This document shows, piece after piece, positions 16,327 through 25,336 of a stretch of 45,660 bases of DNA. The stretch is taken from NCBI GenBank assembly GCA_902517885.1, contig CABYDZ010000008.1, forward strand, positions 1-45,660, read 5' to 3'. Source of the DNA: an uncultured Pelagibacteraceae bacterium. Lineage in GTDB: Bacteria; Pseudomonadota; Alphaproteobacteria; Pelagibacterales; AG-422-B15. Positions within the stretch are counted from its first letter, which is position 1. The number at the start of each line of letters is the position of its first letter. Position numbers and translations under genes: made by a program. Under the pieces are notes generated by a model, which saw nothing but the letters and a program-made list of their open reading frames with translations, searched no databases and was not told where the DNA came from.

Positions 16327-17346
16327 TTGAGCATTTATATAAATAAAATAAAGCATAAGCTATGGGAAAGTTATATTTATAACCCTCCCCTTAAGTATTC
16401 ATATTTCAAATTTTGTGCAAAAAGTGAGCATACATTTAATAAAATAAATGAAAATAATAAGAAGAAAATCATTGAATTTGAACAAATTTTATTAATGACG
16501 GGTGACTCATTCGATTACGAATTGATGTTATCTAAAAAAAATAATCTCATCGATAGATTAGCTCAACAAGATATTAAATATTTAATTACCCCTACGAATA
16601 AATCTAAGATAGATGCACTTTATTATCTGAAAAATAATTCAATTATAGAAAAAAAGATTAGAGTTGTTAATCCCAGTATAAATCTAATGAGGTTTAAAAA
16701 TAGATTAAACAAAAAAAATACAATTAAGGAGAAATTAAATTTATTATTTATAGGTCAAAGATTTTATGGGAAGGGTGGCCCGATATGCTTTGAAATTGCG
16801 AATGAACTCAACAAAAGAAAAATTAATTTTAAGTTTAAATTTGTCTCTAGGGACGTGCCAGACGGTTATGACATACCTGAAAATGTAGAGATTATTAATT
16901 ATAAAATAAGTGAAGATAAGAAATATGAACTTTATAATTGGGCGCACTTATTTCTATTTCCAGTAGTTCAAGACTCCTTTGGTGTATACTTAGAATGCAT
17001 AGAGTCTTGTACCCCAATCATTTCAACTAATATATTTGATAAATCTGACATAATTATTGATAATGAAATGGGAAGAATGATTGAAACTCCTTTTCAACTA
17101 TATGATTATACTAAATTTGGAACTAAATGGAAAAATTGGGTGGAATTTAATAAATGCTTTATTAGTGAATTTAATAGGGGTCTCTTCAATGATATGATTG
17201 TGAATTTTATAAAAGCTATTGAGTATTATTTAACATATCCGGAAATGTACGAAAAAGTTATAAATAATATTGAACGTATAGCGATCGAAAAGTTCCATCC
17301 CCAGAAACGAAATAATACGTTGCTTTCTATTTATAAAAATCTATAA
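16327..17346 (+). CDS. Family 4-type glycosyltransferase
   Basis: Predicted cytoplasmic GT-B glycosyltransferase (339 aa). A Rossmann-like start of the C-terminal half is visible at 'EKLNLLFIGQRFYGKGGPICFEIANELNKR'. The donor-site block 'ELYNWAHLFLFPVVQDSFGVYLECIESCTPIISTNIF' matches the usual 'ADvfvlPS..E.fGl..lEAmA.G.PVI' with its EX7E-like acidic pair. The C-terminal 'FHPQKRNNTLLSIYKNL' fits GT4 ends (W...a..l..iY). The start is a TTG at 16327; an in-frame stop 15 bp upstream rules out an earlier ATG, and the next Met is about 56 residues in. It stands alone between membrane-protein genes and tRNA-Ser, away from the polysaccharide genes at the window start. Confidence 0.72.
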   Translation: MSIYINKIKHKLWESYIYNPPLKYSYFKFCAKSEHTFNKINENNKKKIIEFEQILLMTGDSFDYELMLSKKNNLIDRLAQQDIKYLITPTNKSKIDALYYLKNNSIIEKKIRVVNPSINLMRFKNRLNKKNTIKEKLNLLFIGQRFYGKGGPICFEIANELNKRKINFKFKFVSRDVPDGYDIPENVEIINYKISEDKKYELYNWAHLFLFPVVQDSFGVYLECIESCTPIISTNIFDKSDIIIDNEMGRMIETPFQLYDYTKFGTKWKNWVEFNKCFISEFNRGLFNDMIVNFIKAIEYYLTYPEMYEKVINNIERIAIEKFHPQKRNNTLLSIYKNL

Positions 17347-17379
17347 AAGTTTAGTCGTTCATTATATTAATACTCACTT

Positions 17380-17469
17380 GGAGAGGTGTCTGAGCGGTTG
17401 AAAGAACCAGTCTTGAAAACTGGCAACGGGGAAACTCGTTCGTGGGTTCGAATCCCACCCTCTCCGCCA
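17380..17469 (+). tRNA. tRNA-Ser (anticodon UGA)
   Basis: A complete class II tRNA. Acceptor stem GGAGAGG (17380-17386) pairs with CCTCTCC (17459-17465), followed by discriminator G and an encoded CCA (17467-17469). The anticodon stem CCAGT/ACTGG closes the loop CTTGAAA with anticodon TGA. A long variable arm (roughly CAACGGGGAAACTCGTTCG) is typical of tRNA-Ser. The T arm GTGGG TTCGAAT CCCAC is perfect. It reads UCA and, with wobble, other UCN codons. No integrase or attachment repeat was seen beside it. Confidence 0.97.
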
Positions 17470-17494
17470 CTATTAATTATTTGGAATTATTATT

Positions 17495-18346
17495 ATGAAA
17501 TCTATTGTTATTACTGGCACCTCAACTGGAATTGGATATGCATGTTCAAAAATCTTTATAGAAAAAGGCTATAAGGTATTTGGATCTGTTCGAAATGATG
17601 ACGATGCAAATCGAGTTTCTAATGAACTTGGTAGTAATTTTGTTCCTCTAATATTTGATGTTACAGATGAAATTGCTGTGAAGGAATCTGTCAAGGTTGT
17701 AAAAAATCAAATTGGTGATCAAAAATTATCTGGCCTAATAAACAATGCTGGTCTTGGTGTAATGGGAACTATTCAGAGCCTTTCAGCTGAACAGTTTAAG
17801 TATCAATTTGATGTTAATGTCTTGGGAGTATTTCATTGCTGTCAGGCTTATTTAGATTTATTGGGAGCAGATAAAAACCGTAAAGGAGACCCTGGTAAGA
17901 TAATAAATATAAGTTCTGTTTCAGGTGAAATAGGAATGCCTTTCATGTCTGCATATAATATGAGCAAGTTTGGCTTAGAAGGATTTTCAGAGGGCATTAG
18001 ACGTGAATTATTGATGTATGGAATTGATGTTGTTGTTATTGCACCAGGACCAGTTAAAACACCAATCTGGAATAAATTAATGCAAAAAAATGAAGCTAAA
18101 AGATACGACAATTCAGACTATAGAGAGTCAGTATCTAAATTAATGAGAATGTCAGAAAATATGGAAAAAGCTGGTGTAGAAGCAAGTGTCATAGCTGAAC
18201 GAGCATTATCTGTTATAGAAAATATAAAAAATAAGACGCGTTACCGAATTGATCCAACTAGGATGCAGAATATTATGCTCCAGCTTTTCCCAAAGCGTGT
18301 AGCAGATAGAATGATTGCTAAGCGAATGAAAATTATAAAAGAATAA
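17495..18346 (+). CDS. Short-chain dehydrogenase/reductase
   Basis: Classical SDR of 283 aa. The cofactor motif TGTSTGIG is at residues 7-14, 'LINNAGLG' follows the fourth strand, the catalytic Ser lies in 'IINISSVSGEIG', and the YxxxK pair in 'SAYNMSKFGLEGFSEGIRREL'. Later comes 'VVVIAPGPVKTPIW'. Substrate is unknown. It starts 26 bp after the tRNA and ends 5 bp from the convergent GMC oxidoreductase gene; both act on alcohols or carbonyls, but a joint pathway is only a guess. Confidence 0.93.
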   Translation: MKSIVITGTSTGIGYACSKIFIEKGYKVFGSVRNDDDANRVSNELGSNFVPLIFDVTDEIAVKESVKVVKNQIGDQKLSGLINNAGLGVMGTIQSLSAEQFKYQFDVNVLGVFHCCQAYLDLLGADKNRKGDPGKIINISSVSGEIGMPFMSAYNMSKFGLEGFSEGIRRELLMYGIDVVVIAPGPVKTPIWNKLMQKNEAKRYDNSDYRESVSKLMRMSENMEKAGVEASVIAERALSVIENIKNKTRYRIDPTRMQNIMLQLFPKRVADRMIAKRMKIIKE

Positions 18347-18351
18347 TCATT

Positions 18352-20022
18352 TTATCGTTGTTCAGTCTGATAATTTGGACTCTGCCAAGTTTGCAACTCT
18401 ATTCGATTTAAAGCATCAACTCCTAATATTTTGTCACTAATTTTTTCAGCAATCATTATTGTAGGTGCGTTTATATTGCCATTTGGAGCAAAAGGCATAA
18501 TAGAAGCATCAACAACTCGTAAACCAGTAAAACCGTGAACATTACCTGAATTATCAACTACTGAGTATTTGTCTGATTTTAGCCCCATCCTTGCCGTACA
18601 TGCTAAATGCCATTGGCTCGTAGTATGCGAATTCATTTTTTCATCTAGGTCAGAGTCTGACTTGCAATCATTACCAGGAAAAATCTCCTCGCCTTTTAAG
18701 TCGGAAAATGAAGGCTGATCCAATAATTCTCGAACCAAATGGATACCCTTACGCATTAATTCCCTATCGCGTTTATCTTTTAGATAATTAACTAATATTC
18801 GAGGCGGATCAGTGGGGTTACTAGAGCGTAATTCAATCTTTCCACGGCTGTGTGTTCTCATTAAGCCAACATGAACCTGAAACGCATGCTCTTTTAAAGG
18901 TTGCCAAGTGTTATCATCCATCGCAATTGGTGAAATACACAATTGTAAGTCCGGATAATCAATGCCTGGCCCTGACCTAACGCACGCTACTGCATCAAAA
19001 TGATTAGATGCACACATACCCTCTTTGGTTAATAGCCATTGAATGCCAGCGCCAATACTTCTTAGTCTTTTTGTCTTTGGCCAAAGCGTAACTGGCTTTA
19101 AGCATTTATATTTGATCATGAAATCAGGATGATCTTGAAGATTCTGGCCAACACCTGGTAAGTCAGCTTTAAGATTGATACCCATTGAATTTAAATGATC
19201 TTTTGGGCCAATTCCTGAAAGCATGAGTATGTGTGGTGTTCCTACTGCACCAGCACTTAGGATGACTTCTTTTTTAGATTTAACATTAAATACTTTATCT
19301 CTGTTATCTATAAAAGAAACTCCTGTTGCCTTCTTATTTTCAAGAATTAATTTACATACAAGTACTTTCGTTAAAATAGTTAAGTTGTCTCTATCTCGCG
19401 CTGGATCAAGATAGCCACGTGTTGTACTCCATCTTTCTCCTTTAAATACTGTTCGATCAAAAATACCAAAACCTTCTTGGCAATATCCACTGATATCGTC
19501 TGTTTGTTTGTACCCTGCTTCTTTTCCTGCATTTATAAATGCGAGAGAAAGGGGATCTTTGGGTATGCTTCTATGAACCTTTAATGGACCTGAATCGCCT
19601 CTGAAATCATCACCTCCACCACTATAAGACTCCATTTTCTTAAAATAAGGCAAGACATCTGCATACCCCCAACCTTCACAACCCATTTGTCTCCAGCCTT
19701 CGTAGTCCAGTGAATTTCCTCTAATAAATACCATGCCGTTTATTGAAGATGACCCCCCAAGGGTTTTACCGCGATCATGTTGCAGCTGTCGACCCGCAAG
19801 CTCAGGCTCTGGTTCGCCTTTAAATGCCCAATTATGCTTAGTGCTTTTTAGATTTAATAAAACAGCTGCAGGCATTTTCAAAGTTATTGATTTATCTTCC
19901 TTACCCGCTTCAAGAAGAAGAACGCGGTTTTTTGGATTTTTTGATAGTCTGTTTGCTAATACACAACCAGCTGAGCCAGCACCAACGATGATATAATCAT
20001 ATTCAGAATCTATGTATTTCAT
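18352..20022 (-). CDS. GMC family FAD-dependent oxidoreductase (choline dehydrogenase-like)
   Basis: FAD enzyme of 556 aa that oxidises an alcohol. The dinucleotide motif 'YIIVGAGSAGCVLANRLS' is at residues 9-26. GMC signature 1 is visible as 'RGKTLGGSSSINGMVFIRGNSLDYEGW', signature 2 as 'GAVGTPHILMLSGIGP', and the catalytic His lies in 'SQWHLACTARMG', followed by 'LRVVDASIMPFAPNGNINAPTIMIAEKISD'. It resembles BetA, but many marine GMC enzymes of this type act on other alcohols (for example polyethylene glycol or aliphatic alcohols), and no betaine-aldehyde dehydrogenase is adjacent, so betA is not assigned. Confidence 0.93.
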   Translation of the reverse strand: MKYIDSEYDYIIVGAGSAGCVLANRLSKNPKNRVLLLEAGKEDKSITLKMPAAVLLNLKSTKHNWAFKGEPEPELAGRQLQHDRGKTLGGSSSINGMVFIRGNSLDYEGWRQMGCEGWGYADVLPYFKKMESYSGGGDDFRGDSGPLKVHRSIPKDPLSLAFINAGKEAGYKQTDDISGYCQEGFGIFDRTVFKGERWSTTRGYLDPARDRDNLTILTKVLVCKLILENKKATGVSFIDNRDKVFNVKSKKEVILSAGAVGTPHILMLSGIGPKDHLNSMGINLKADLPGVGQNLQDHPDFMIKYKCLKPVTLWPKTKRLRSIGAGIQWLLTKEGMCASNHFDAVACVRSGPGIDYPDLQLCISPIAMDDNTWQPLKEHAFQVHVGLMRTHSRGKIELRSSNPTDPPRILVNYLKDKRDRELMRKGIHLVRELLDQPSFSDLKGEEIFPGNDCKSDSDLDEKMNSHTTSQWHLACTARMGLKSDKYSVVDNSGNVHGFTGLRVVDASIMPFAPNGNINAPTIMIAEKISDKILGVDALNRIELQTWQSPNYQTEQR

Positions 20023-20055
20023 TGTAAATTAAATTTTTTTATATGCTCATCAATA

Positions 20056-20085
20056 TTGTTTAACTAGTGCATAGTAGGCTATTAT
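20056..20085 (+). promoter_or_regulatory. Candidate sigma-70 promoter for the DMT transporter gene
   Basis: TTGTTT (20056-20061) and TATTAT (20080-20085) are separated by 18 bp, ending 22 bp before the ATG at 20108. The spacing and hexamers fit a vegetative promoter, but in such AT-rich DNA chance matches are common. Confidence 0.4.
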
Positions 20086-20107
20086 TCAAATAAAAAAAAC
20101 GTGCTAA

Positions 20108-21052
20108 ATGAAGGAAAATAATTTTCTTGCAATAACATATATCATGCTGGGTATGACAGCTTTTGCATTGCAAGATACTGTCATAAGATTACTAGCTGTC
20201 GATATTTCAATTCTACAGGTAATGTTTGCTCGTAGCGTTGTTGCATTAATACTTCTCATGCTCTTTTTAAAAATTACTAAAAAAGAAATTATATTAAAAA
20301 CGGAGTTTCCTAAATTATCAATTTTCAGAACGGTAATGTTTATTTTAGCTTTTGTTTTTTATTATATTGGTCTTCATTATTTAACATTTGCTGAAGCAAC
20401 CGCCTTATTTTTTACCGCGCCATTTTTCATTACGATATTTTCAGGAATATTTTTAAAAGAAAAAATAGGTTTAATAAGATGGGCAATCATTGTTTATGGC
20501 TTTATTGGCGTATTGTTCATTGTCTCACCAGATATCAACTCATTCAATATTTACATGATCTATCCAATTCTCTGTGCAGCAGGCTACTCAGCGAACATGA
20601 TTATTATTAAATACACTTCTGAAAAAGATAATGTTTACACTCAAACATTGCATGTTTACATCGCTACTATAATAATTTGTCCTATAATTACGTTTTCAGG
20701 AATATTTTTAGACTTTGGTAATTCGAATAGTGAAGTTTTAAATTTTCTTTTTAGAGACTGGTTTTTTAACGATCCAAAGTCCTTGCTCATGATATTTGTT
20801 GTAGGTGTATCTGTGATATTCGGATTTGTTTTTCTCTTTAATGCATATAGACATGGACGGCCTTACATTATAGCCCCATTTGAATATATATTTCTTATAT
20901 GGGCTGTTATATTAGGTTGGTTTATATGGAGTGAAACAGTGGATCTTAAAACCTGGACCGGGATTGCTATAATTGTTTCAGCTGGAATATTTATTTTATA
21001 CAGAGAAAAAATTAGAGATCAGAATATCACAACAGATCAACCAATAAGGTAA
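20108..21052 (+). CDS. DMT (EamA) family transporter
   Basis: About ten membrane segments in 314 aa arranged as two EamA repeats. The first begins 'FLAITYIMLGMTAFALQDTVIRLL' and ends near 'GVLFIVSP'. The second runs from 'YMIYPILCAAGYSANMIIIKY' to 'WTGIAIIVSAGIFILYREK'. 'YYIGLHYLTFAEATALFFTAPFFITIFSGIFLKEKIG' and the matching 'PFEYIFLIWAVILGWFIW' are typical of drug/metabolite exporters such as the YdcZ/RhaT superfamily. Substrate cannot be predicted. The stop abuts the stop of yajQ on the other strand. Confidence 0.9.
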   Translation: MKENNFLAITYIMLGMTAFALQDTVIRLLAVDISILQVMFARSVVALILLMLFLKITKKEIILKTEFPKLSIFRTVMFILAFVFYYIGLHYLTFAEATALFFTAPFFITIFSGIFLKEKIGLIRWAIIVYGFIGVLFIVSPDINSFNIYMIYPILCAAGYSANMIIIKYTSEKDNVYTQTLHVYIATIIICPIITFSGIFLDFGNSNSEVLNFLFRDWFFNDPKSLLMIFVVGVSVIFGFVFLFNAYRHGRPYIIAPFEYIFLIWAVILGWFIWSETVDLKTWTGIAIIVSAGIFILYREKIRDQNITTDQPIR

Positions 21053-21538
21053 CTAATCTCTAAAATTAACAAATTGTAATGGCAATTCTAATTTCAATTC
21101 ATTAATCTTAGTCATCACATCTTGCAAATTATCTTTTTTAGCACCGCTTATTCTTAGCTCATTACCCTGAATTTTTGCTTGCACCTTTAATTTTGTATCT
21201 TTTATCATTTTAGTAATTTTCTTCCCCATTTCCTGATCAATGCCTTCCAGCAAATCATACTTCTGTCTGATAGTATTGCCTGAGGCATTTTCAGAGGATT
21301 TTAACTTTACAGCTTTTGGGTCTATTTTTCTTTTTATTAAGTGTGATGTTAGTACTTCTATTACTTGTTTTGCCTTCATATCATCCTCTGTTAAGAGAGT
21401 GACAACATTATCAGATCTCTCTAATTTCGATATAGAACCCTTAAAATCATATCTTTGAGTTATTTCTTTCATTGCATTAGATACTGCATTGTCAATTTCT
21501 TGCATCTCTAATCTACTTACTACATCAAAACTTGGCAT
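21053..21538 (-). CDS. yajQ: YajQ family cyclic-di-GMP-binding protein
   Basis: 161 aa, the standard UPF0234 length, with the landmarks 'MPSFDVVSR', 'NAVSNAMKEITQRYDFKGS', 'LRISGAKKDNLQDVM' and the terminal 'LPLQFVNFRD'. The family consists of two ferredoxin-like domains; some members bind cyclic di-GMP or nucleotides. The physiological role here is unknown. It is the last gene of the minus-strand series sdhE-mfd-CoA-transferase-yajQ, starting 2 bp after its upstream neighbour. Confidence 0.95.
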   Translation of the reverse strand: MPSFDVVSRLEMQEIDNAVSNAMKEITQRYDFKGSISKLERSDNVVTLLTEDDMKAKQVIEVLTSHLIKRKIDPKAVKLKSSENASGNTIRQKYDLLEGIDQEMGKKITKMIKDTKLKVQAKIQGNELRISGAKKDNLQDVMTKINELKLELPLQFVNFRD

Positions 21539-21540
21539 AG

Positions 21541-22671
21541 CTAAATAACCTCATTTTCATAAAACTTTTTAATTTCTTCATCACTGTAACCAATTTCCTT
21601 CATAATATCATTATTATCTTGCCCAATTTCAGGTGCTTTTTTAATTTCAGCTTTATCATCAGAACTAAATCTAGGCGCAGGCGCTGGTTGAATAACTCCA
21701 TCTACTTCAATAAAATTATTTCTGTCTATCATGTGTGGGTGATCTTTAGCTTCATTTATCGACAATACAGGTGAATAACACACATCAGTGCCTTCAAATA
21801 ATTTATTCCATTCGCTTATATTTTTAGATTTAAATATAGATTCTAATTTATCTTTTAATTTTGGCCATTCTTTCATGTCTAATTGGTTACTAAATTCACT
21901 CTGAAGATCTAGTTTTTCAATTAATAATTGATAAAACTGTGGCTCTAGTGAGCCTAGAGATATAAATTTATGATCTTTTGTTTCATAGACTTGATAAAAT
22001 GGAGCACCCCCATCAAGTAAATTCATTCCCCTCTTATTAACATCCCATAGTCCTGATTGTGATAAGCTGTAAAAAATTGACGTGAGAGTTGAAACACCAT
22101 CTATCATAGCTGCGTCAACTACCTGGCCTTTACCTGTTTTTGAAGCTGACAATAAAGCAGCACAAACACCAAATGCTAGAAACATTGTACCTCCACCATA
22201 ATCACCAATAAGATTTAATGGCACTGTTGGTTTTTCAATAATTCCTATTGAATGCAACGCGCCAGCTAGTGCTATGTAATTTATGTCGTGTCCAGCAACT
22301 TTTGATAGTGGTCCTTTTTGTCCCCAGCCTGTAATTCTGCCATAGACCAATTTTGGGTTTATTTTCATACAATCATCAGGTCCAACTCCCAGCTTTTCTG
22401 TAACTCCAGGCCTGAAGCCCTCTATTAAGGCATCTGCATTTTTTATAAGTTTATTAAATACATTAAGGGAATCTGCATTTTTAAGATTAAGACTTATAGA
22501 TTTCTTATTTCTTCCTGTGATATCGTACTTTGGTTTTGAATTAGGTAATGTTGTTTTTTTTCGATCTATTCTGATCACTTCTGCACCAAGGTCTGCAAAT
22601 AACATACCGCATAACGGTCCAGGTCCTATTCCTGATAATTCAATTATTCTATACCCACTAAGTACACCCAT
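21541..22671 (-). CDS. CaiB/BaiF family CoA-transferase or alpha-methylacyl-CoA racemase
   Basis: Family III CoA-transferase fold, 376 aa. N-terminal 'LSGYRIIELSGIGPGPLCGMLFADLGAEVIRIDR' and 'NKKSISLNLKNADSLNVFNKLIKNADALIEGFRPGVTEKLGVGPDDC' are textbook for the group. 'GRITGWGQKGPLSKVAGHDINYIALAGALHSIG' follows, and the acidic residue of 'GDYGGGTMFLAFGVCAAL' lies where the catalytic Asp of AMACR-type enzymes is found. The 'GHDINYIALAGAL' wording favours alpha-methylacyl-CoA racemase over CaiB. It lies 8 bp downstream of mfd, probably co-transcribed without functional link. Confidence 0.9.
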   Translation of the reverse strand: MGVLSGYRIIELSGIGPGPLCGMLFADLGAEVIRIDRKKTTLPNSKPKYDITGRNKKSISLNLKNADSLNVFNKLIKNADALIEGFRPGVTEKLGVGPDDCMKINPKLVYGRITGWGQKGPLSKVAGHDINYIALAGALHSIGIIEKPTVPLNLIGDYGGGTMFLAFGVCAALLSASKTGKGQVVDAAMIDGVSTLTSIFYSLSQSGLWDVNKRGMNLLDGGAPFYQVYETKDHKFISLGSLEPQFYQLLIEKLDLQSEFSNQLDMKEWPKLKDKLESIFKSKNISEWNKLFEGTDVCYSPVLSINEAKDHPHMIDRNNFIEVDGVIQPAPAPRFSSDDKAEIKKAPEIGQDNNDIMKEIGYSDEEIKKFYENEVI

Positions 22672-22679
22672 ACCGTTAA

Positions 22680-25049
22680 TTATAGCGAGGCCAATTCTTT
22701 TGCAAAGCTAAAAGCTTTGTAAATTCTCTGTTTATCGTTGATTTTACTAAAGTTATAAACGAGTGTTTGGTCAGTTCTTAATTTTATATCAAATTTATTA
22801 AGATTTATAAAATCAATCAATTTATCAGTTTTTTCAAACTTATTATTTCTAAATTTAATTGTGAGACCTCTTTTCCCAAGATCAAATTTCTCTACACTTA
22901 ATTGTTTACAGAGAATTCTCAACTCAGTTATTTTAAATAAGTGATTAACTTCGTTTGGCATTAAACCAAATCTTTCTTCCATTTCTTTTTTAACTTCAAT
23001 CAATTCACTATTGGAATTTAAATATGCTAATTTCCTGTAAAAGAATAATCGTGTATTTAAGTTAGGTATATATTTTTCAGGGATTAAGATACTTAAACCT
23101 AAATTAAGTTGTGGAGACCAATCGTTATCTATAGAAACACTATCATTCTTCAGTTCTATTATTTTATCTTTTAATAAACGATGATATAGCTCTAATCCGA
23201 TTTCCTTTATATGACCTGATTGTGCATCACCAATTATATTGCCTGAGCCTCTCATATCAAGATCATGACTAGCTAAGTTAAAGCTAGAACCCCTACTATT
23301 AAATTTTTTAAGTAAAGAAAGCCTTTTAAATGAATTTTCAGTAATGCCATTAATATCTTTAACGGTGTAATAACAAAAAGCCTCGATATTTGAGCGGCCT
23401 ATCCTTCCTCTCAATTGATAAAGTTGCGATAATCCAAACTTGTCGGCATTATGAATGATCATCGTATTCGTTTTTTGTAAATCTAAACCTGATTCAACAA
23501 TAGTTGTGCATAACAATAATTGGAATTCATTATTGTAGAAATCAATCATAGTATTCTTAAGATTTTTTGGTGACATTTGCCCATGAGCTATTTTATATTT
23601 TAGTTCAGGCATTGCCTTTTTTAAAAAATTCTCCACTTCTTGTAATTCTTTGATGCGCGGACATACATAATAAATTTGTCCGTTTCTTTCTAATTCCTTT
23701 TCAATAGCTTTTGTAAGGTCTTTTTCATTAAAATTTATGACCTCTGTCGCTATAGATTGCCTATTTAAGGGAGCGGTAGAAATAATAGATAAATCTCTTA
23801 ATCCCACCAAAGACATTTGAAGTGTTCGGGGAATCGGCGTTGCAGTAAGAGACAATACATGAATATCTGACCGTAAGTTCTTTATTTTTTCTTTTTGGGA
23901 AACGCCAAAATGTTGCTCTTCATCTATAATGAGCATACCAAGATTTTTAAATTTTATTTTATTACCTAGTAGTGCATGTGTACCAACAATAATATCAAGC
24001 TCCCCATTATTTATTTTATCTAGAGTTAAACTAGTTTCTGAGGCTGAAACTAATCTTGATAATTGACCTATTTTGATTGGATAATTTTTAAATCTTTTTA
24101 TAAAGTTTTCATAATGTTGCTGACATAAAAGTGTCGTGGGAACTATAATTGCAACTTGAGCTCCATTCAATGCAACATTGAATGCGCCTCTCAGTGCAAC
24201 CTCAGTTTTACCAAAGCCCACATCACCACAAATCAGTCGGTCCATAGGCACGCCATGACTTAAGTCTGATAAAATATCTGATGTAGCGGTTACTTGATCC
24301 TCTGTGTCTTGAAACTCAAATTCATTAATAAAGTTAGAGTAGTAAGGTTCTTGAATTCTATATTTTTTACCTTTTTTTAAAGATCTTTTTGCTGCAATGA
24401 TAATTAATTCTTCAGCTATTTCTTTAATTTTATTTTTCGCACTCGCTTTTCTGAATTGCCAATGAGAATTACCTAATTTATCAACTTGTATATATTCATT
24501 GTTGCCACCATATTTACTCAGCAGCTCTATATTTTCGACAGGAACATAAAGTTTATCATCATTAAAATAATTTAATTCAATACAATCATGACTATTTCCT
24601 AAGACTTCTAATTTCTTTAAGCCTCGAAATTTACCAATTCCATGATTAGCATGCACTATTAGATCATTTTCCTCAAAACTACTTAGGTCAGATAAAAAAG
24701 TATCTGCTTTTATTGATCTCTTTCCTTGATTAAATGCAAATTCATTGAATGGTCGAATGATTGCTCTATTAATTTGTTGAATGGTTTTTTGTGTTTTTAA
24801 TTCAAATTCTTCAAATTTTTCTATTTTATCACCAAATAAATTTATTCTAATAGGTTTAGCAAATTCTGAAGGAAATATATCGATAACGTCACCCTTTACA
24901 GAAAACTCCCCTGGTTCACGTATTGAACTTACCCTAACATACCCATTCGATGATAAGTAATTAAGAGTGTATTCGTAATCAAATTCACTTTCAAAATTAA
25001 TATTTAAGTTTGAAAGCGTTGAGGCTGTAACTAGTGCTTCTGATGGCAT
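22680..25049 (-). CDS. mfd: Transcription-repair coupling factor Mfd, reduced form
   Basis: ATP-dependent translocase that removes stalled RNA polymerase and recruits repair enzymes. Visible order: a short piece of the UvrB-like domain (residues about 1-100, including 'GYVRVSSIREPGEFSVKGDVIDIFP'), the RNA-polymerase-interaction domain (about 126-185, 'DLIVHANHGIGKFRGLKKLEV'), the RecG-like translocase with Walker A at 275-282 (GDVGFGKT), 'IDEEQHFG' and 'TATPIPRTLQMSL', then 'LRGRIGRSN' and a C-terminal TRCF domain. Length is 789 against about 1150. The first roughly 110 residues and some 230 residues between domain 1b and the RID are missing. The start is firm: TAATG overlap with sdhE, and an in-frame stop 36 bp before the ATG. 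Confidence 0.93.
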   Translation of the reverse strand: MPSEALVTASTLSNLNINFESEFDYEYTLNYLSSNGYVRVSSIREPGEFSVKGDVIDIFPSEFAKPIRINLFGDKIEKFEEFELKTQKTIQQINRAIIRPFNEFAFNQGKRSIKADTFLSDLSSFEENDLIVHANHGIGKFRGLKKLEVLGNSHDCIELNYFNDDKLYVPVENIELLSKYGGNNEYIQVDKLGNSHWQFRKASAKNKIKEIAEELIIIAAKRSLKKGKKYRIQEPYYSNFINEFEFQDTEDQVTATSDILSDLSHGVPMDRLICGDVGFGKTEVALRGAFNVALNGAQVAIIVPTTLLCQQHYENFIKRFKNYPIKIGQLSRLVSASETSLTLDKINNGELDIIVGTHALLGNKIKFKNLGMLIIDEEQHFGVSQKEKIKNLRSDIHVLSLTATPIPRTLQMSLVGLRDLSIISTAPLNRQSIATEVINFNEKDLTKAIEKELERNGQIYYVCPRIKELQEVENFLKKAMPELKYKIAHGQMSPKNLKNTMIDFYNNEFQLLLCTTIVESGLDLQKTNTMIIHNADKFGLSQLYQLRGRIGRSNIEAFCYYTVKDINGITENSFKRLSLLKKFNSRGSSFNLASHDLDMRGSGNIIGDAQSGHIKEIGLELYHRLLKDKIIELKNDSVSIDNDWSPQLNLGLSILIPEKYIPNLNTRLFFYRKLAYLNSNSELIEVKKEMEERFGLMPNEVNHLFKITELRILCKQLSVEKFDLGKRGLTIKFRNNKFEKTDKLIDFINLNKFDIKLRTDQTLVYNFSKINDKQRIYKAFSFAKELASL

Positions 25050-25306
25050 TACAATAAGGTGTAATCTTTGAGTAGTGTGAATACTCTATTGTTTAAAGAA
25101 TCTGGAATTTCTTGTTTATTTAATGCGTATTGGTAAATATCATTATCATCCATTTCAAGTATTGCTTCAAGCATCTTCAATTCATCTTCGTTGAATAAAG
25201 TTAGATACTTATTCGCAAATTTTCCCAAAATTAGATCCATTTCTTTAGACCCACGATGAGTTGACTTGTATAATAGTTTTTTTTGAAATGTTGATAAATC
25301 TTCCAT
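25049..25306 (-). CDS. sdhE: FAD assembly factor SdhE
   Basis: 85-aa member of the SdhE/Sdh5 (DUF339) family that helps covalent FAD attachment to succinate dehydrogenase. The essential RGxxE motif is Arg18-Gly19-Ser-Lys-Glu22 (HRGSKEMDLILGKF). 'FNEDELKMLEAILEMDDNDIYQYAL' matches the following helices. Its place between recG (divergent, 30 bp) and mfd (1-bp overlap) is a conserved alphaproteobacterial arrangement. Confidence 0.95.
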   Translation of the reverse strand: MEDLSTFQKKLLYKSTHRGSKEMDLILGKFANKYLTLFNEDELKMLEAILEMDDNDIYQYALNKQEIPDSLNNRVFTLLKDYTLL

Positions 25307-25336
25307 ATTTTTTAATTAATTTGATACATTAGATAT

